64,000 bases of DNA from Allolobophora icterica (GCA_963556255.1 OY744604.1:70140890-70204889); one strand, 5' to 3'. Positions 1-9,621 are shown, numbered from the stretch's first letter. Notes: generated by a model not told the origin, from the sequence alone. Numbers and translations: made by a program.

Positions 1-35
1 GCCTGTCTGTCTTGTCTGTGTCTCTTGTAGTGTGT

Positions 36-140
<105 letters not shown>

Positions 141-154
141 GTATCTGGTTCTCC

Positions 155-340
155 TTCTAAAGACCACGTGAAAAGCCAACCTCCAGCTACCCCACCTGGG
201 ATTTCTGGTTGGGTAATATCATCTTCTCGGCCATGAAGAAGTTAACAAACCAAATGAAACATTCGTTTTCAATTTGATTTCTGTGACTTCTTTATGATCC
301 CTAGACAAGAAGAGAACACGGGAGGAAAAACAGAGGACCT
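155..340 (+). repeat. Dispersed repeat, copy 1 (after a CT run)
   Basis: This stretch is repeated at 921-1230. Both copies share the run from AAAGCCAACCTCCAGCTACC to GAGAACACGGGAGGAAAA, with small differences and about 100 extra bases in the second copy. Each copy directly follows a (CT)n run, so the repeated unit probably includes the microsatellite. No coding capacity is seen. It is an unclassified repeat or a local duplication. Confidence 0.75.
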
Positions 341-669
341 CTCTTCGTCTCTCCTTCCCTCTTTCCTTCACGCTCTCAAGTCTCAACCCGTAAGGGAGCA
401 ACGCAGAACCGTTAAACAATTATTATCGCAGATATTATCACCTTTATGACTCCACGGTGACGACAGATAACGATGCATAGGTCTTTGAATGCGGGCTCAT
501 GTGTCTTACATGTATGTACATGCATATATGTATACAACTATACATGGGTAAAATAATCTCCGCCTTCCCTCTCTCTCTCCCCTCTACTTTAATCTCTCTC
601 ATTTTGCCTCTGTCTCTGTCTGTGTGTCTCTCTCTCTGTGTCTGTATGTCTGTTTTTGTCTATCTGTCT

Positions 670-674
670 GTCTG

Positions 675-763
<89 letters not shown>

Positions 764-834
764 GTCTCTGTCTCTCTCTGTCTCTGTCTCTCTCTCTCTC
801 TGTCTGTCTCTCTCTCTGTCTCTCTGTCTCTCTG

Positions 835-918
<84 letters not shown>
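670..918. repeat. (CT)n microsatellite with TG variants
   Basis: About 250 bp of CT repeat with interspersed CTGT. It precedes the second copy of the repeat described at 155-340. Confidence 0.97.
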
Positions 919-920
<2 letters not shown>

Positions 921-921
<1 letters not shown>

Positions 922-1230
922 CTAAAGACAACGGATAAAGCCAACCTCCAGCTACCCCACCGGGGATTTCTGGTTGGGTAGCCGTCCGACAACTTACATG
1001 TACCTGTCTCTCCTTCACGTCTCACCCCCTCCCCCACTAGGGGCCAACGGGACAGAGAACCACTAGACAATTTTAGCAGATAATATCATCTTCTCGGTGA
1101 TAAAGAAGTTACACAAACCAAATCAAACATTCGCTTTCAATTTGATTACTGTTACTTCTTTATGGCCTGTCGATCGGGACGATGTGATATCTAGACAAGG
1201 AAGAGAACACGGGAGGAAAACAGAGGACCT
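921..1230 (+). repeat. Dispersed repeat, copy 2
   Basis: Second copy of the 155-340 repeat, in the same orientation and again directly after a CT run. It has about 100 bases of extra sequence around 990-1080. Confidence 0.75.
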
Positions 1231-1330
1231 CATTCTTCCGAGCGCCAGCCTGGCTGACAACAGCAACACAGTGCAATCTCTTGAAATGCAGGCTGTCATA
1301 CTTGCATATAGCAAATTAACGTATTAAGAG

Positions 1331-1936
1331 CAAATCGCTGTGCAGTTATCTGCACCGGCACTAGCTGCAACAGCATTACCTTCACGAAGACCCACAGCAG
1401 CTGCACCTACATCTACACATGTTGCAACAACGCTGACCGTACTAACACTACATGAGCTTGCTAAACCAACACTGTCCGAACCAGTACTATCTGAACCAAT
1501 ACCTGATGCACCAACACCTACACCTGTTACACTAACACCTTCTGCACCAACACCTGATGCACCAACACCTGCTGCACCAACATCCACTGCACTTACGCCT
1601 GCTGCACAGACACCTGATGCACCAACACCTTCTGCACCAACACCCGATGCACCAACACCTGTTGCACCAACATGCACTGCACTTACACCTGTTGCACTTA
1701 CACCTGCTGCGCCAAAACCTGCAACACCAACACCTGTTGCAAAGACACCTGGTGCACCAACACCTGCTACACCAACACCTGATGTACCAATACCTGCTGG
1801 ACAAACAGAGGCTGCACCTAATTCGGTCAATATCAGCGGCATCGATTTTCTTGCACCTGGCACCCTATGTCAGTTGCCCCAATCCCTCGGTTGCAGTCGA
1901 CACTCATTGGTCCTAATGATCCGTTATAATACTTGA
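1331..1936 (+). repeat. Pro/Thr/Ala-rich minisatellite with an open frame
   Basis: A 12-15 bp unit resembling CCAACACCTGMTGCA is repeated from about 1500 to 1800. It leaves one plus-strand frame open for about 200 codons, reading as APTPDAPTP-type repeats (a mucin-like or low-complexity linker). The frame has no ATG at its start (the first possible start is GTG), so if it is coding it is an internal exon. It ends at 1936 in non-repetitive sequence. It lies 65 bp before the coiled-coil frame at 2002 and could be an upstream exon of the same broken gene, but no splice pair proves this. Confidence 0.4.
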
Positions 1937-2001
1937 TCTACCAAACCCCATAGATCATAGATAAATGGTAGTCACCAATAATTGATCCACGCCATCCTTT
2001 A

Positions 2002-2197
2002 TTGAACTGGACTTCCTGTGACACGCGGTTTTGCCAACATCAGCCACACAGCTACGATAATCTACTAACTCGAATTAAAATACAAGAGTTTGAAATTGCT
2101 CAACTGAAACGGCAACAATCTGAGGCAATAAAGCGCATTGAAGTCCTGGAAACGGCCTCAAACTATGCGGCAACGTACGTCTTTGCAAAGATCTACT
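2002..2197 (+). pseudogene. Coiled-coil exon fragment of a possible BEN-domain protein
   Basis: An open frame of about 65 codons begins at a TTG, not an ATG. The middle of it (about 2065-2160) is rich in I, L, E, K and Q with heptad-like spacing (for example IQEFEIAQLKRQQ), which suggests a coiled coil. A good splice donor (GTGAGT) starts at 2198; past it the frame runs only ten codons to a stop. A second open frame resembling a BEN domain follows at 2436. I infer one gene broken into at least two exons with a Helitron-like end inside the intervening stretch. The join I tried (phase 1 to the AG at 2436) makes a stop, so the exon pairing is unresolved and the locus may be dead. Confidence 0.4.
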
Positions 2198-2229
2198 GTG
2201 AGTCGTCGAGCACAAGAAATATTTAATAA

Positions 2230-2260
2230 CTAGTGTATTTGCCCGTCATATTATGACGGC
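2230..2260 (-). mobile_element. Helitron-like 3' terminus (minus orientation)
   Basis: Read on the minus strand this is a hairpin (GCCGTCATAATATGACGGGC, 2241-2260) followed by about seven bases and CTAG (2230-2233). A T follows on the same strand. Hairpin, short spacer, CTAG and a T flank is the Helitron 3'-end layout. I did not find the matching TC 5' end, so the element's length is unknown. Confidence 0.45.
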
Positions 2261-2331
2261 AGTGTAGGTTTATATAATTATGTCGTTGGTTAAAATGCTC
2301 TAATCGCCGTCGTCAAGACGGCAGTGCTGAC

Positions 2332-2378
2332 GTCACAAACGGTTTCTGTTTCACAATAGAACAGAAACCGTTTGTGAC
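2332..2378. repeat. Perfect inverted repeat (19-bp arms, 9-bp loop)
   Basis: Arms at 2332-2350 (GTCACAAACGGTTTCTGTT) and 2360-2378 are exact reverse complements around the loop TCACAATAG. It lies next to two smaller hairpins (2241-2260 and about 2308-2324) and may be part of the Helitron-like element ending at 2230. Confidence 0.9.
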
Positions 2379-2435
2379 ATAGCGTTTATCGACGGACGGA
2401 CACTATATGGATATTATTTGTATATTTGATAATAA

Positions 2436-2753
2436 GGATCTGCTGAGGGTGAAATCGTCATTGTTCGTAGTCGGACGACCGCTTACATCAGACATAATTT
2501 ATGCAAGGAGCTCGTTTCCGATTTCTACGAAAACGAACCGACTCTCGACTATAGCGTAGACACTCTTAGGGCAATAAACGAGAGTAAACGTTGCTGTGAT
2601 GCGCCAAGATTGTGGAAGTGTGCAGTTTTGGAACTTTTTAGTCTAGGGGAATTGACAGGTCGATCTTCCACGGGAAGCGTAGCGATTGCGCCAGACAAAT
2701 GTGTAATTCTGAATTACGTTATTATGTTTGGAACAAGTCTGAAGAAACCGTAG
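2436..2753 (+). pseudogene. BEN-domain-like open frame, no start codon
   Basis: This frame is open for 105 codons from just after a TAA to the TAG at 2751-2753 and has no early ATG. The peptide includes RHNLCKELVSDFYENEPTL, then LWKCAVLELFSLGELTGRSS, then APDKCVILNYVI. The pattern of a helical stretch, LF..xEL..SS..G and a final helix resembles the C-terminal half of BEN domains, which bind DNA or chromatin proteins. With the coiled-coil frame upstream it would fit a BEN-domain protein, a class often amplified by or carried in transposons. The assignment rests on pattern only. Confidence 0.42.
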
Positions 2754-3500
2754 CCTAATCGTAATCTCGAAATTTCTACAGCGCCCACAAAATCCAAGTC
2801 GCGGGAACCAGCTTATTCACAGGCGCTCAATCAAATCAGAATCGTTAGGCAGGGTGGATTGGTGAAATCAGTTCCAGGTCAAGATCCAAAGGGTTAGTCA
2901 GGCAGACAGTCAGACGGCTAAGGAGGGTGGTACTTGGGGTCGAAACGGCGAGTGAGGTAAGGGGAAGAGGATGAATCAGGATAAGACTTGTGAAATAGCA
3001 ATGTTTTCAGTTTTGAATGGAAGACCTGGGGAGAGATAGCAAGAGGTGAGATGTCTGGCTCGATGTAGGATTGTGTTTTTATTCATTGATTTTATTGCAA
3101 ATACACGTCTGGATTTAATTAAACCAAATTATTGGTATTATCATTGGTATTTCTTAGGAAACCCTAATCCACCATTTTGAAATTCATTTTGGGGTGTTCC
3201 CCTGGACCGATTTTGTCCGATTTTGGATATGTTATTCAGCAATTTTTCTGAGCAGGAAACCGTTTAAAAAGCTTCTGAAGCAATTTTTCCCAGGTCCAAC
3301 TTTAAATTGCTTGGACTATATATAGGCTACGCATATACTCATATGTCGGTTCTAGGGTGAATGCGAAACAGATGCTTGGTCATTACCTCATTACATTCAT
3401 CATGGTTGCGGATGGACCCTTATCTCCTCGGCCGCTGGTGCCTATGTGTTCGTCAGGTTCTCGCTCTAGTCTTACGAGGGAGGGGGCCCAGGTGGTGTTA
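2754..3500. other. No recognised feature
   Basis: AT-rich non-coding sequence. I see no long open frame, terminal repeat or RNA gene here. Confidence 0.6.
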
Positions 3501-3509
3501 GTCCGAAGG
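3501..3509. repeat. Target-site duplication of MULE-1 (left)
   Basis: GTCCGAAGG occurs here and again at 4576-4584, exactly flanking the element. A 9-bp duplication is typical of Mutator-like elements. Confidence 0.9.
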
Positions 3510-3638
3510 GGCGCCGTAACAAAAGCGCGCAGGACAAAAGCGCGCCGACAAAAGCGCGCCGACAAAAGCGCGCCGACATATGCGCGCATGGAAAACAACC
3601 CCGACAAATGCGCGCACGACAAAAGCGCGCAAAACTAG
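3510..3638 (+). repeat. MULE-1 left terminal array (7 units)
   Basis: Tandem units of GACAAAAGCGCGCC and variants (GACATATGCGCGC, GACAAATGCGCGC) make up the terminal inverted repeat. The inner edge ends at CTAG, as does the opposite end. Confidence 0.9.
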
Positions 3639-3758
3639 AAAATTAATTTAGAAATTTAGGAAATTAATTGTTTGTTAATGGTCAATAACGTACAGCCTAA
3701 CTAACTTCATAGGTAGGCATCAGAAGTAGGTGAATATGAAAATCGTCTGCAAGTTAAG

Positions 3759-4241
3759 ATGATGTTAACTTTAAGCTTCGTTCCTTTTGCCGATGTTCCG
3801 GCTGCGTTCGACGATTTAGTTGAAAGCTGTCCTCCTGAAATGGCACCGTTAGCGGATTACTGGGAAGATACATACATTGGCAGACAGCGAAGGGGTCGAC
3901 GAGCAAATCCAAGGTTCGCGTTGCAGCTGTGGAACGTACGCGATCGTGTTGTAGACAACCTGCCACGCACGAACAATTCAGTGGAAGCCTGGCATCGCTC
4001 TTTCCAACAGACCGTCGATTGTCACCATCCGTCTGTTTATAAACTTGTGGACCACTTCCGACAAGAACAAGACCATTGCGAATTGAAGATCGCGAGGTAT
4101 CGTTCGGGATTCCGACATCCGGAGGCATCAAAGTGTAAATACGTTCGTTTAAATCGACGTTTGCAGGCTTTGGTTCCAACATATGGAACAGTTCCACTGG
4201 ACGAGTACTTGCGTGGGGTCGCACAAAACGTTGACTTATAA
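3759..4241 (+). pseudogene. MULE transposase C-terminal fragment
   Basis: A 160-codon frame lies in the centre of MULE-1. Visible features are the LSFVPFADVPAAFDDLVESC segment, the YW.DTYIG segment and NNSVEAWHRSFQQ, a pattern found after the catalytic core in animal MULE transposases. The usual DDE catalytic residues are absent because the upstream part is deleted. The frame stays open upstream of the ATG to about 3717, before which there is a TAG and a possible splice acceptor (GGCATCAG). No complete transposase can be made from this copy. Confidence 0.72.
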
Positions 4242-4460
4242 ACTGGTTTTATTTTACAAATAAATAACATTACACGGTTATTTCTAGTATATTTAGTATA
4301 CGCCTGCTATCAAACGTCTAGTTTCCGTTACACGATTATTTCTAGTATATTTTACACGGTTACTTCTAGTATATTTAGTATAGTTTCTCCTATTAAACTG
4401 CTATCAAGCAACTAATGTTTTTAATTGTGTAGTCAGACAACTAACGTTTTCATAATGTCT

Positions 4461-4575
4461 AGTCCTGCGCGCTTATGTCGGCGCGCATTTGTCCTGCGCG
4501 CTTTTGTTACCGCGCGCATTTGTCGGCGCGCTTTTGTCGGCGCGCTTTTGTCCTGCGCGCTTTTGTCGGGTTACC
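4461..4575 (-). repeat. MULE-1 right terminal array (7 units)
   Basis: Reverse-complement array of GCGCGCTTTTGTC units. It matches the left array in unit type and in number (seven), and ends in GGGTTACC before the target duplication. Confidence 0.9.
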
Positions 4576-4584
4576 GTCCGAAGG
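4576..4584. repeat. Target-site duplication of MULE-1 (right)
   Basis: GTCCGAAGG, identical to 3501-3509. Confidence 0.9.
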
Positions 4585-4644
4585 TATTATGTATACACAA
4601 TTACACATTCAGTATAGACCGAACAAAGTCAGACACTCGCTTAA

Positions 4645-4902
4645 AGCCCTAGGTTTTAGGTTTGGCGGTTTCCCTCGTAGAATGAAGTGACCAACGACTG
4701 TAGGCGGTTCAAGTAAGCATCTGTCGGCCAATGGGCGTTGATTTCATTTTGGTTTACACATCTTACAAGCATAGGCTGCTGAATTTAATTATATGCATAG
4801 CCTAGGCAACATCGTCCGCTTTGTGGAATGGAGGCGAGGCGCAGGGACGGTCGGTCGATCGGTGGTAGCCCCCACCCTAGGCCCTTCACCCTCCCTCTGG
4901 CC
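4645..4902 (+). repeat. Kolobok A left terminal inverted repeat
   Basis: 258 bp that appear to match 9622-9879 as a reverse complement. About 85 bases further in, similarity resumes for about 50 bp (GATCAATTGACCACTTG), so the left end carries an extra segment or the right end lost one. Confidence 0.92.
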
Positions 4903-5218
4903 CTCTAGCGGTCGGACGGATGGATGGAGATGCATCGCTAGGGCAGACTAGACCCGACAGGGCATACCCCGTACAGGCCCTACCTCGATCAATTGACCAC
5001 TTGTATATATATAACCGAGCTGTGGGTCGACTAATTTGTGTATACGAAAGCCAGGTAAGCTGGCTAGAGGTCATACCTGTACTTCTAGAATGTATACAAG
5101 TTGTTCCAATTATCCAAATTTACCCCCCCATACACTCATATTACTATGGAGTTCATTGCTATGAAGATACTCAGGGTTGAGAAACAAGTCTGTAGTTTCT
5201 ATATGCGATTAGATTGCC

Positions 5219-5315
5219 ATGAACAAATACGAACTTACTATTGTGGTAGATGGCGATCAAGAGGAAGCCATACGGGCATTTTTTGCTCACAACAACTGGA
5301 ATTTTGAAAAAATTG
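5219..5315 (+). CDS. Kolobok A accessory protein, exon 1
   Basis: The exon begins with ATG at 5219, encodes 32 residues (ending NNWNFEKI) and stops at 5315, before a GTAATT donor. It joins in phase 1 to exon 2 at 5860, across an intron containing an (AT)n run of about 88 bp. The predicted product is 189 aa. The join is supported by the donor and acceptor sites and by frame agreement in both Kolobok copies. The short acidic segment VVDGDQEEAIRAFF has no match I recognise. The gene points towards the transposase gene. Confidence 0.6.
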
Positions 5316-5334
5316 GTAATTATGAAGACGATGC

Positions 5335-5423
<89 letters not shown>
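5335..5423. repeat. (AT)n microsatellite in the accessory-gene intron
   Basis: A pure TA/AT run of about 88 bp. The same run in Kolobok copy B (18047-18097) is about 38 bp shorter and accounts for nearly all the length difference between the two elements. Confidence 0.97.
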
Positions 5424-5424
<1 letters not shown>

Positions 5425-5859
5425 TGAAATTGTATAAATTGTTTTGTGTGGTGAACCCTGTACAAGTAGGCCCTATTGTTCTTCAGGTAGCGCTATACGT
5501 GCGCAAATAAGATTGAACTAAGATTTATAAATATTAAATTAAATTGCATTTATTATCCTTGCAAATATTTAGCTCAAACCATGCTATAGAAATACATAGT
5601 AATAATAACATCAGCAATGTTAGTATAATGACAACTGATGTGAACAGCAGTAACAGCAGTAATGATAATAAATGGCCAATTAAAAATGTAATTATTAAAA
5701 TTACCATGATTATTATTATTACGATATGTAATAAGACAATAAACATATGCATAACCCAGCTAAGCTGTCGTTCAAGTCAAGTCGAAAGAGCTAATTGTAT
5801 GTTGATGACATTATAAATATATCTCCAACCAATCGAAACTGCCTTTGTTCCAATTGCAG

Positions 5860-6332
5860 AGTTGGAACCACCAAAGAGAAGAAAATCTTGTATGGATGCC
5901 GCTTCGAAGGAGGTCTTGGTCGCGTCCAATGGAAATAGTACAGAGTCAGAAATTGAGGCTCAAAACAGTCATGACATTCAAGTGTCAGCTGATCATTTGC
6001 AGCTGCAGGGTGAAAATCATCAATCGGAAGGCGCCTGTCCTCTTTGTTTTCTCTCTCCGTGCGTGGGTTCTGCATCTCCAGGTTGGCTTGGCGGAGGACA
6101 AGCAGCGCATGCAGCTAACAGTCCAATACGAAGAGTAATTTATGGAAAATATTGGAAGATCATTTGCAACTTGGGTGGGTGGACGAGCCCATTATATCTG
6201 GCCAAGAAACTAACGGAATCGAACGGTGTACTTCACATGCGGGAAATAATGCCAGATTGCGTAGTGCGAAAAGTGAGATCGTTGTATCCGAATCCAACAG
6301 GCACGCCTTACATGGGCCACAAGTGGGAGTAA
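5860..6332 (+). CDS. Kolobok A accessory protein, exon 2
   Basis: The exon starts after a pyrimidine-rich stretch ending TTGCAG and runs to the stop at 6330-6332. It contributes residues 33-189 of the predicted 189-aa protein. Residues 36-41 (PPKRRK) form a basic patch that could direct nuclear import. Cysteines at 92, 95 and 100 (CPLCFLSPC) look like half of a metal site. The last 30 residues include REIMPDC (160-166) and YPNPTGTPYMGHKW (175-188), which look strongly constrained. I recall similar C-termini in uncharacterised animal proteins linked to Kolobok elements, but no function is known to me. A likely role is assisting transposition or DNA binding; this is inference. Confidence 0.62.
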
Positions 6333-6380
6333 CATTGATACTTTGGATAATTCGCCGGACTTTGTTTAGACAGAGAGATT

Positions 6381-6386
6381 TTTATT
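6381..6386 (-). terminator. Possible poly(A) signal of the Kolobok A transposase mRNA
   Basis: AATAAA on the minus strand, about 870 bp past the transposase stop and only about 50 bp beyond the accessory gene's stop on the other strand. If used, the two convergent transcripts would overlap at their 3' ends. Confidence 0.3.
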
Positions 6387-6484
6387 GTACACTTACTTTC
6401 TGACATAAAGCAGAATTTTATCGATTGTGAGCTGCTTATGTACACCTGTCATAGCTATGATTCAATGTAACATAACATTCCCCC

Positions 6485-7090
6485 ATTTTAAATTTATATA
6501 GCGCCTCTTCAAGATTCCTACTCAGAGGTGGATTTAAACCTGAATTGCCCTCAATTGCTCGGCGCCACACGAAAACCACGTTACGGAGACTAGGTTTTTC
6601 ATAAGTGCTATGTCAAATCAATTTTGCAATGGCCACAGTCCCTTGTCCGTTCAATCTTCTTTTTTTCTTGCTTGGATTAGGACCTCGTTGAGGGGGGGTA
6701 AGCCACAGATTCATTTTTATACAGATTGGAGCATCTTGTTACAGATCGGATGCCCTTCGTGGCATCAACCACAGTTTTCCGCTGTGGACCTAGTCTTGGT
6801 GATGAACACATGCCCGCTAGGCAGAGGGTCATCAGGCTTATTTAAATTGAGTCATGTGCTCCCATGTCACAAGGCTGTTATTGGATATTTGCAGCTTTTA
6901 GTTGTCAAGCAAAATGCCACTCTTTTTCTACAGTGTGCCCTACTAGCCTTGCCGCTGTTGGTCCGCGACTGCTTATTCGTCAGATATAACCCTGCTTATT
7001 TCGCAGCTGACCTCTATTTCTAGAGGTCGTTCCACTATCCGCCACCTGTGGACGCGTGTGATAGCAGTCAGCTCTGCCACACATCAGCTC
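6485..7090. repeat. Old LINE 3'-end remnants inside Kolobok
   Basis: About 6495-6530 reads on the minus strand as GAGTAGGAATCTTGAAGAGG followed by CGCTATATAAAT, the 3'-tail motif of the L2/CR1-like LINEs at 45380 and 48940. About 6700-6780 holds ACGAAGGGCATCCGATCTG (minus), a phrase seen at the 3' ends of other LINEs. Both are also in Kolobok B, so they were carried by the element before it was copied. The open frame at 6610-7023 appears non-coding. Confidence 0.5.
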
Positions 7091-7252
7091 TGCCACACAT
7101 CTCTCTGTCCTATGCCAGGCCAAAATCCGGGGAGGTCAAGCAGAGTAGACAGCAGAATGCTAAGGTGGTTATGTGTAATGACGGTTGATGGTTATGTAGC
7201 ACTGATATGTTTGATTTTAGTGTATCATACAATATTGTCACAGCTCTTACGG

Positions 7253-9136
7253 TTATTCTACTGTGTAGGGTGCATTGCTTTCATTTGAAAAGCTCTCACT
7301 GTCTCCTAATTGGTCGTCATCGGATTCGTCCGAAGAGATTTCACTCTGGCAGGTCTCCTTATCTGCAGAAGTTTCTGTCACAGACTCCGATATTGCTTTA
7401 GATGCTGACCACACGGCAATGTACAAATTCCAAATGTTCTCAACAAATACGTAGGTCTTGCGCCGATACACTTTTTTCCCGATTTGGCGACGTGGGTTTT
7501 TCGAACGAACAGTCGTGCATATAGACGTGTATGGTCTGTCGACGTGTTCGTTCCAGTCCAAGACAGCCAGATTGCTCCGCAGCTCGTACATTAAATTCCC
7601 GTAGTGTATCCGTTTATCCAGATAGATCAGACAAACGTTATTAAAACTTTCCACATAAAATGTGTCGTGGCCTTTGACATAATCTTCAGCGTGCTTGTAC
7701 ACTACCAACGACCGAAGAAAGTCCTGGAGCATTGTAATTGCAGCCTCATTTGAAACAATTCGAACTTCAATCATATGCCCCGGCTCTTTGCAGTGGGAAG
7801 TTTCATGGCACTTGCTGTGGTTGTTCTGAAAATGAGGGATGCATGATTCTATGAGCTTACGCAGGGTTTGGGCATCTCCATTGCAATTGTCCATACACCA
7901 ATAGACGTGGTTTCGAATGGCAGCACCCTTGTCAGAAAGCTCGGGATGCCATGTTTTTCCAATGTTTTTTTGTGCTCCTTGCCCAATTTTTTTCACCCCG
8001 GCTGTTATAGGACGGGTGCAGTGCCAGCGGTCATTGGAATTCCTGGCTTGCTTCCTCTCACGTAGGCGCTTGTTGATTGTCATGTTTCGATCATGCACAT
8101 GATGGGCAACTTTAATGTTGCTGAGATCCAGGCTCTCGTACATCCTGTCGAATCCCACTGCCTCGTGACGCTGTGAACAGTTATCATCATTCCCGTTAAT
8201 GTGTTGAATATCAACGACTTTGTGAGTTTTCAACCCGATAGCAACATGGTCGGTGTGATAACTATTTCGTCTACAATGATGTCGTGCGTCAGTCATTATA
8301 GAGATAGCTCCATCAGGCGACAGTGAAGACTCCTGCGCTCTAGCGCCAAATATAGATTGCTTTCGCAGGTTCTCAGAAATGGCACTAAATGTAACCATAT
8401 TCCTCCTGCGGAAAAGGTCTGACAATAGTCCAAACCGACTGAAGTCGCTAAAGCGCTCGTACTGTATGGGTGTCATACCAGAGGCCAGGTAGCTCAACAT
8501 CACTCGGTGGTTGACTTCAAATTCCTTCCGCTCGCTGTCTATTGTGGATGAGGAACTCCACTGAAAGGAGTGTTTTTTCGCACACTCCATATCCACCGAC
8601 AGCACATGACCACTGTGTGTCCATGACTTCACTGAATACGGCGTCACACATGTGGATGAATGTTGTGAGATTGTGTCGATCAACTGGGCAATGCTGGAGC
8701 ACTGCCCAACAAAATTCTCATGTGCAGTCTCCAAAGCTGTTGCTGGAGCTGCTGATATTGCTGCTGTGACAGATGCTGGATCAGTCAGTGAAGTTGATTC
8801 ACTTACTTCTTCCGTGACTGAAGACATCGTGAGTGTCTGCTGCGGATGTTGAGTTGCAGAAGAGAGCTTATTGGTGTCAACATCCATTATGACTTTCACC
8901 AGAACTTCTCTCAAACTTTTTACTCCCAACGCCAAGCGAATGTCCTCACATTTTTGCTCAAATTTAAGTTTATCACTGTCGGTTGTAAAAGTTAATTCAA
9001 AATGTTTCCTTACAGAAACGTAAGGGTAGCTATAACTCTTGGTAGATCCATCAGACAACCGTTTTTTAAATGTTCGCATGTTGCCAACTGCAACACCTGA
9101 AGTCGGTGTCGTTGGTACAGCGTAGTCTCCATCCAT
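7253..9136 (-). CDS. Kolobok transposase, copy A (627 aa)
   Basis: One uninterrupted 627-codon frame with ATG in good context (AAAGATGG) and stop TAA. It should encode the DNA-cutting and joining enzyme of the element, acting in the nucleus on the 258-bp ends. The core runs from about residue 275 to 450: MTDARHH (Asp283), then HDRNMTINK (Asp349), then DRWH (369-372), then a His/Cys-rich stretch HSKCHETSHCKEPGH. The order D...D...WH...NH.yWC matches Kolobok/MULE-like RNase-H-fold transposases, with Asp283 and Asp349 as likely catalytic acids. The third acid was not assigned. The N-terminal 270 residues are Ser/Thr-rich with no THAP zinc motif, which many Kolobok transposases carry. The C-terminus is acidic (SDESDDDQLGD). 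It is identical to copy B as far as I can read. Confidence 0.82.
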   Translation of the reverse strand: MDGDYAVPTTPTSGVAVGNMRTFKKRLSDGSTKSYSYPYVSVRKHFELTFTTDSDKLKFEQKCEDIRLALGVKSLREVLVKVIMDVDTNKLSSATQHPQQTLTMSSVTEEVSESTSLTDPASVTAAISAAPATALETAHENFVGQCSSIAQLIDTISQHSSTCVTPYSVKSWTHSGHVLSVDMECAKKHSFQWSSSSTIDSERKEFEVNHRVMLSYLASGMTPIQYERFSDFSRFGLLSDLFRRRNMVTFSAISENLRKQSIFGARAQESSLSPDGAISIMTDARHHCRRNSYHTDHVAIGLKTHKVVDIQHINGNDDNCSQRHEAVGFDRMYESLDLSNIKVAHHVHDRNMTINKRLRERKQARNSNDRWHCTRPITAGVKKIGQGAQKNIGKTWHPELSDKGAAIRNHVYWCMDNCNGDAQTLRKLIESCIPHFQNNHSKCHETSHCKEPGHMIEVRIVSNEAAITMLQDFLRSLVVYKHAEDYVKGHDTFYVESFNNVCLIYLDKRIHYGNLMYELRSNLAVLDWNEHVDRPYTSICTTVRSKNPRRQIGKKVYRRKTYVFVENIWNLYIAVWSASKAISESVTETSADKETCQSEISSDESDDDQLGDSESFSNESNAPYTVE

Positions 9137-9621
9137 CTTTGGAAATAGTTCGATATAATGATACTAATATATGTCCACTAACGAAATACAATGTTATACT
9201 ACTATAAGGTCCACTACTGAAATAAGATAATAATATAATATACAGACACGAGATATAAGCTGTATCGACTATGCGATTTAAAATGGCTATGAAGTGAAGA
9301 AATTACGAAGCTCAACTCTGCTGCAGCGAAATTCAAACTAGAATGAGTACTGCAAACCAAGACTCAATTGTGAAAGGACATTTCCTAAGTTCATTTCCTA
9401 AGTTCATTAGCATAATTTGGCATGTGACCTAGTCTCTCTTCCTTAGGCTGTATATTAGCATCTGATACTGGTGCAAATTCTTAGAATATGAAATACAGCT
9501 TATTGTCTTTAGTGTTCCGGGTATAATAAGGCAACGGTGACAGCATCAACAGCTGGCATTTATATACAGGTTTACGACCCAAAGCTCGGTTATATATACA
9601 AGTGGTCAATTGATCGGGGTA

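Larger units (their letters stand above)
3510..4575 (+). mobile_element. MULE-1: Mutator-like element, internally deleted
   Basis: A 1,066-bp element flanked by a perfect 9-bp duplication (GTCCGAAGG). Both ends begin with GG and are built from seven copies each of a 14-16 bp unit with the core GACAAAAGCGCGC, inverted relative to each other (3510-3638 and 4461-4575). The interior holds a transposase C-terminal remnant at 3759-4241 and an AT-rich tail. Full MULE transposases are several times longer, so this copy has lost most of its coding region. It lies 60 bp upstream of the TTAA flank of Kolobok copy A. Confidence 0.88.

Noticed and set aside
499..1070. Long open frames of Ser-Leu or Arg-Glu repeats
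   Set aside because: They are translations of the (CT)n microsatellite in several frames, with no unique protein sequence.
3524..3638. CRISPR-like array of short repeats
   Set aside because: Units are nearly contiguous without unique spacers, and they form the inverted ends of a MULE with a 9-bp duplication. The host is an animal.
5845..6138. Alternative reading frame of the accessory exon
   Set aside because: The downstream AG acceptor that would use it has a poorer context, and the product lacks the constrained C-terminal block seen in the chosen frame.
6610..7023. 137-aa frame inside Kolobok
   Set aside because: It overlaps old LINE 3'-end remnants, lies in the transposase 3' region and shows no motif or splice support.
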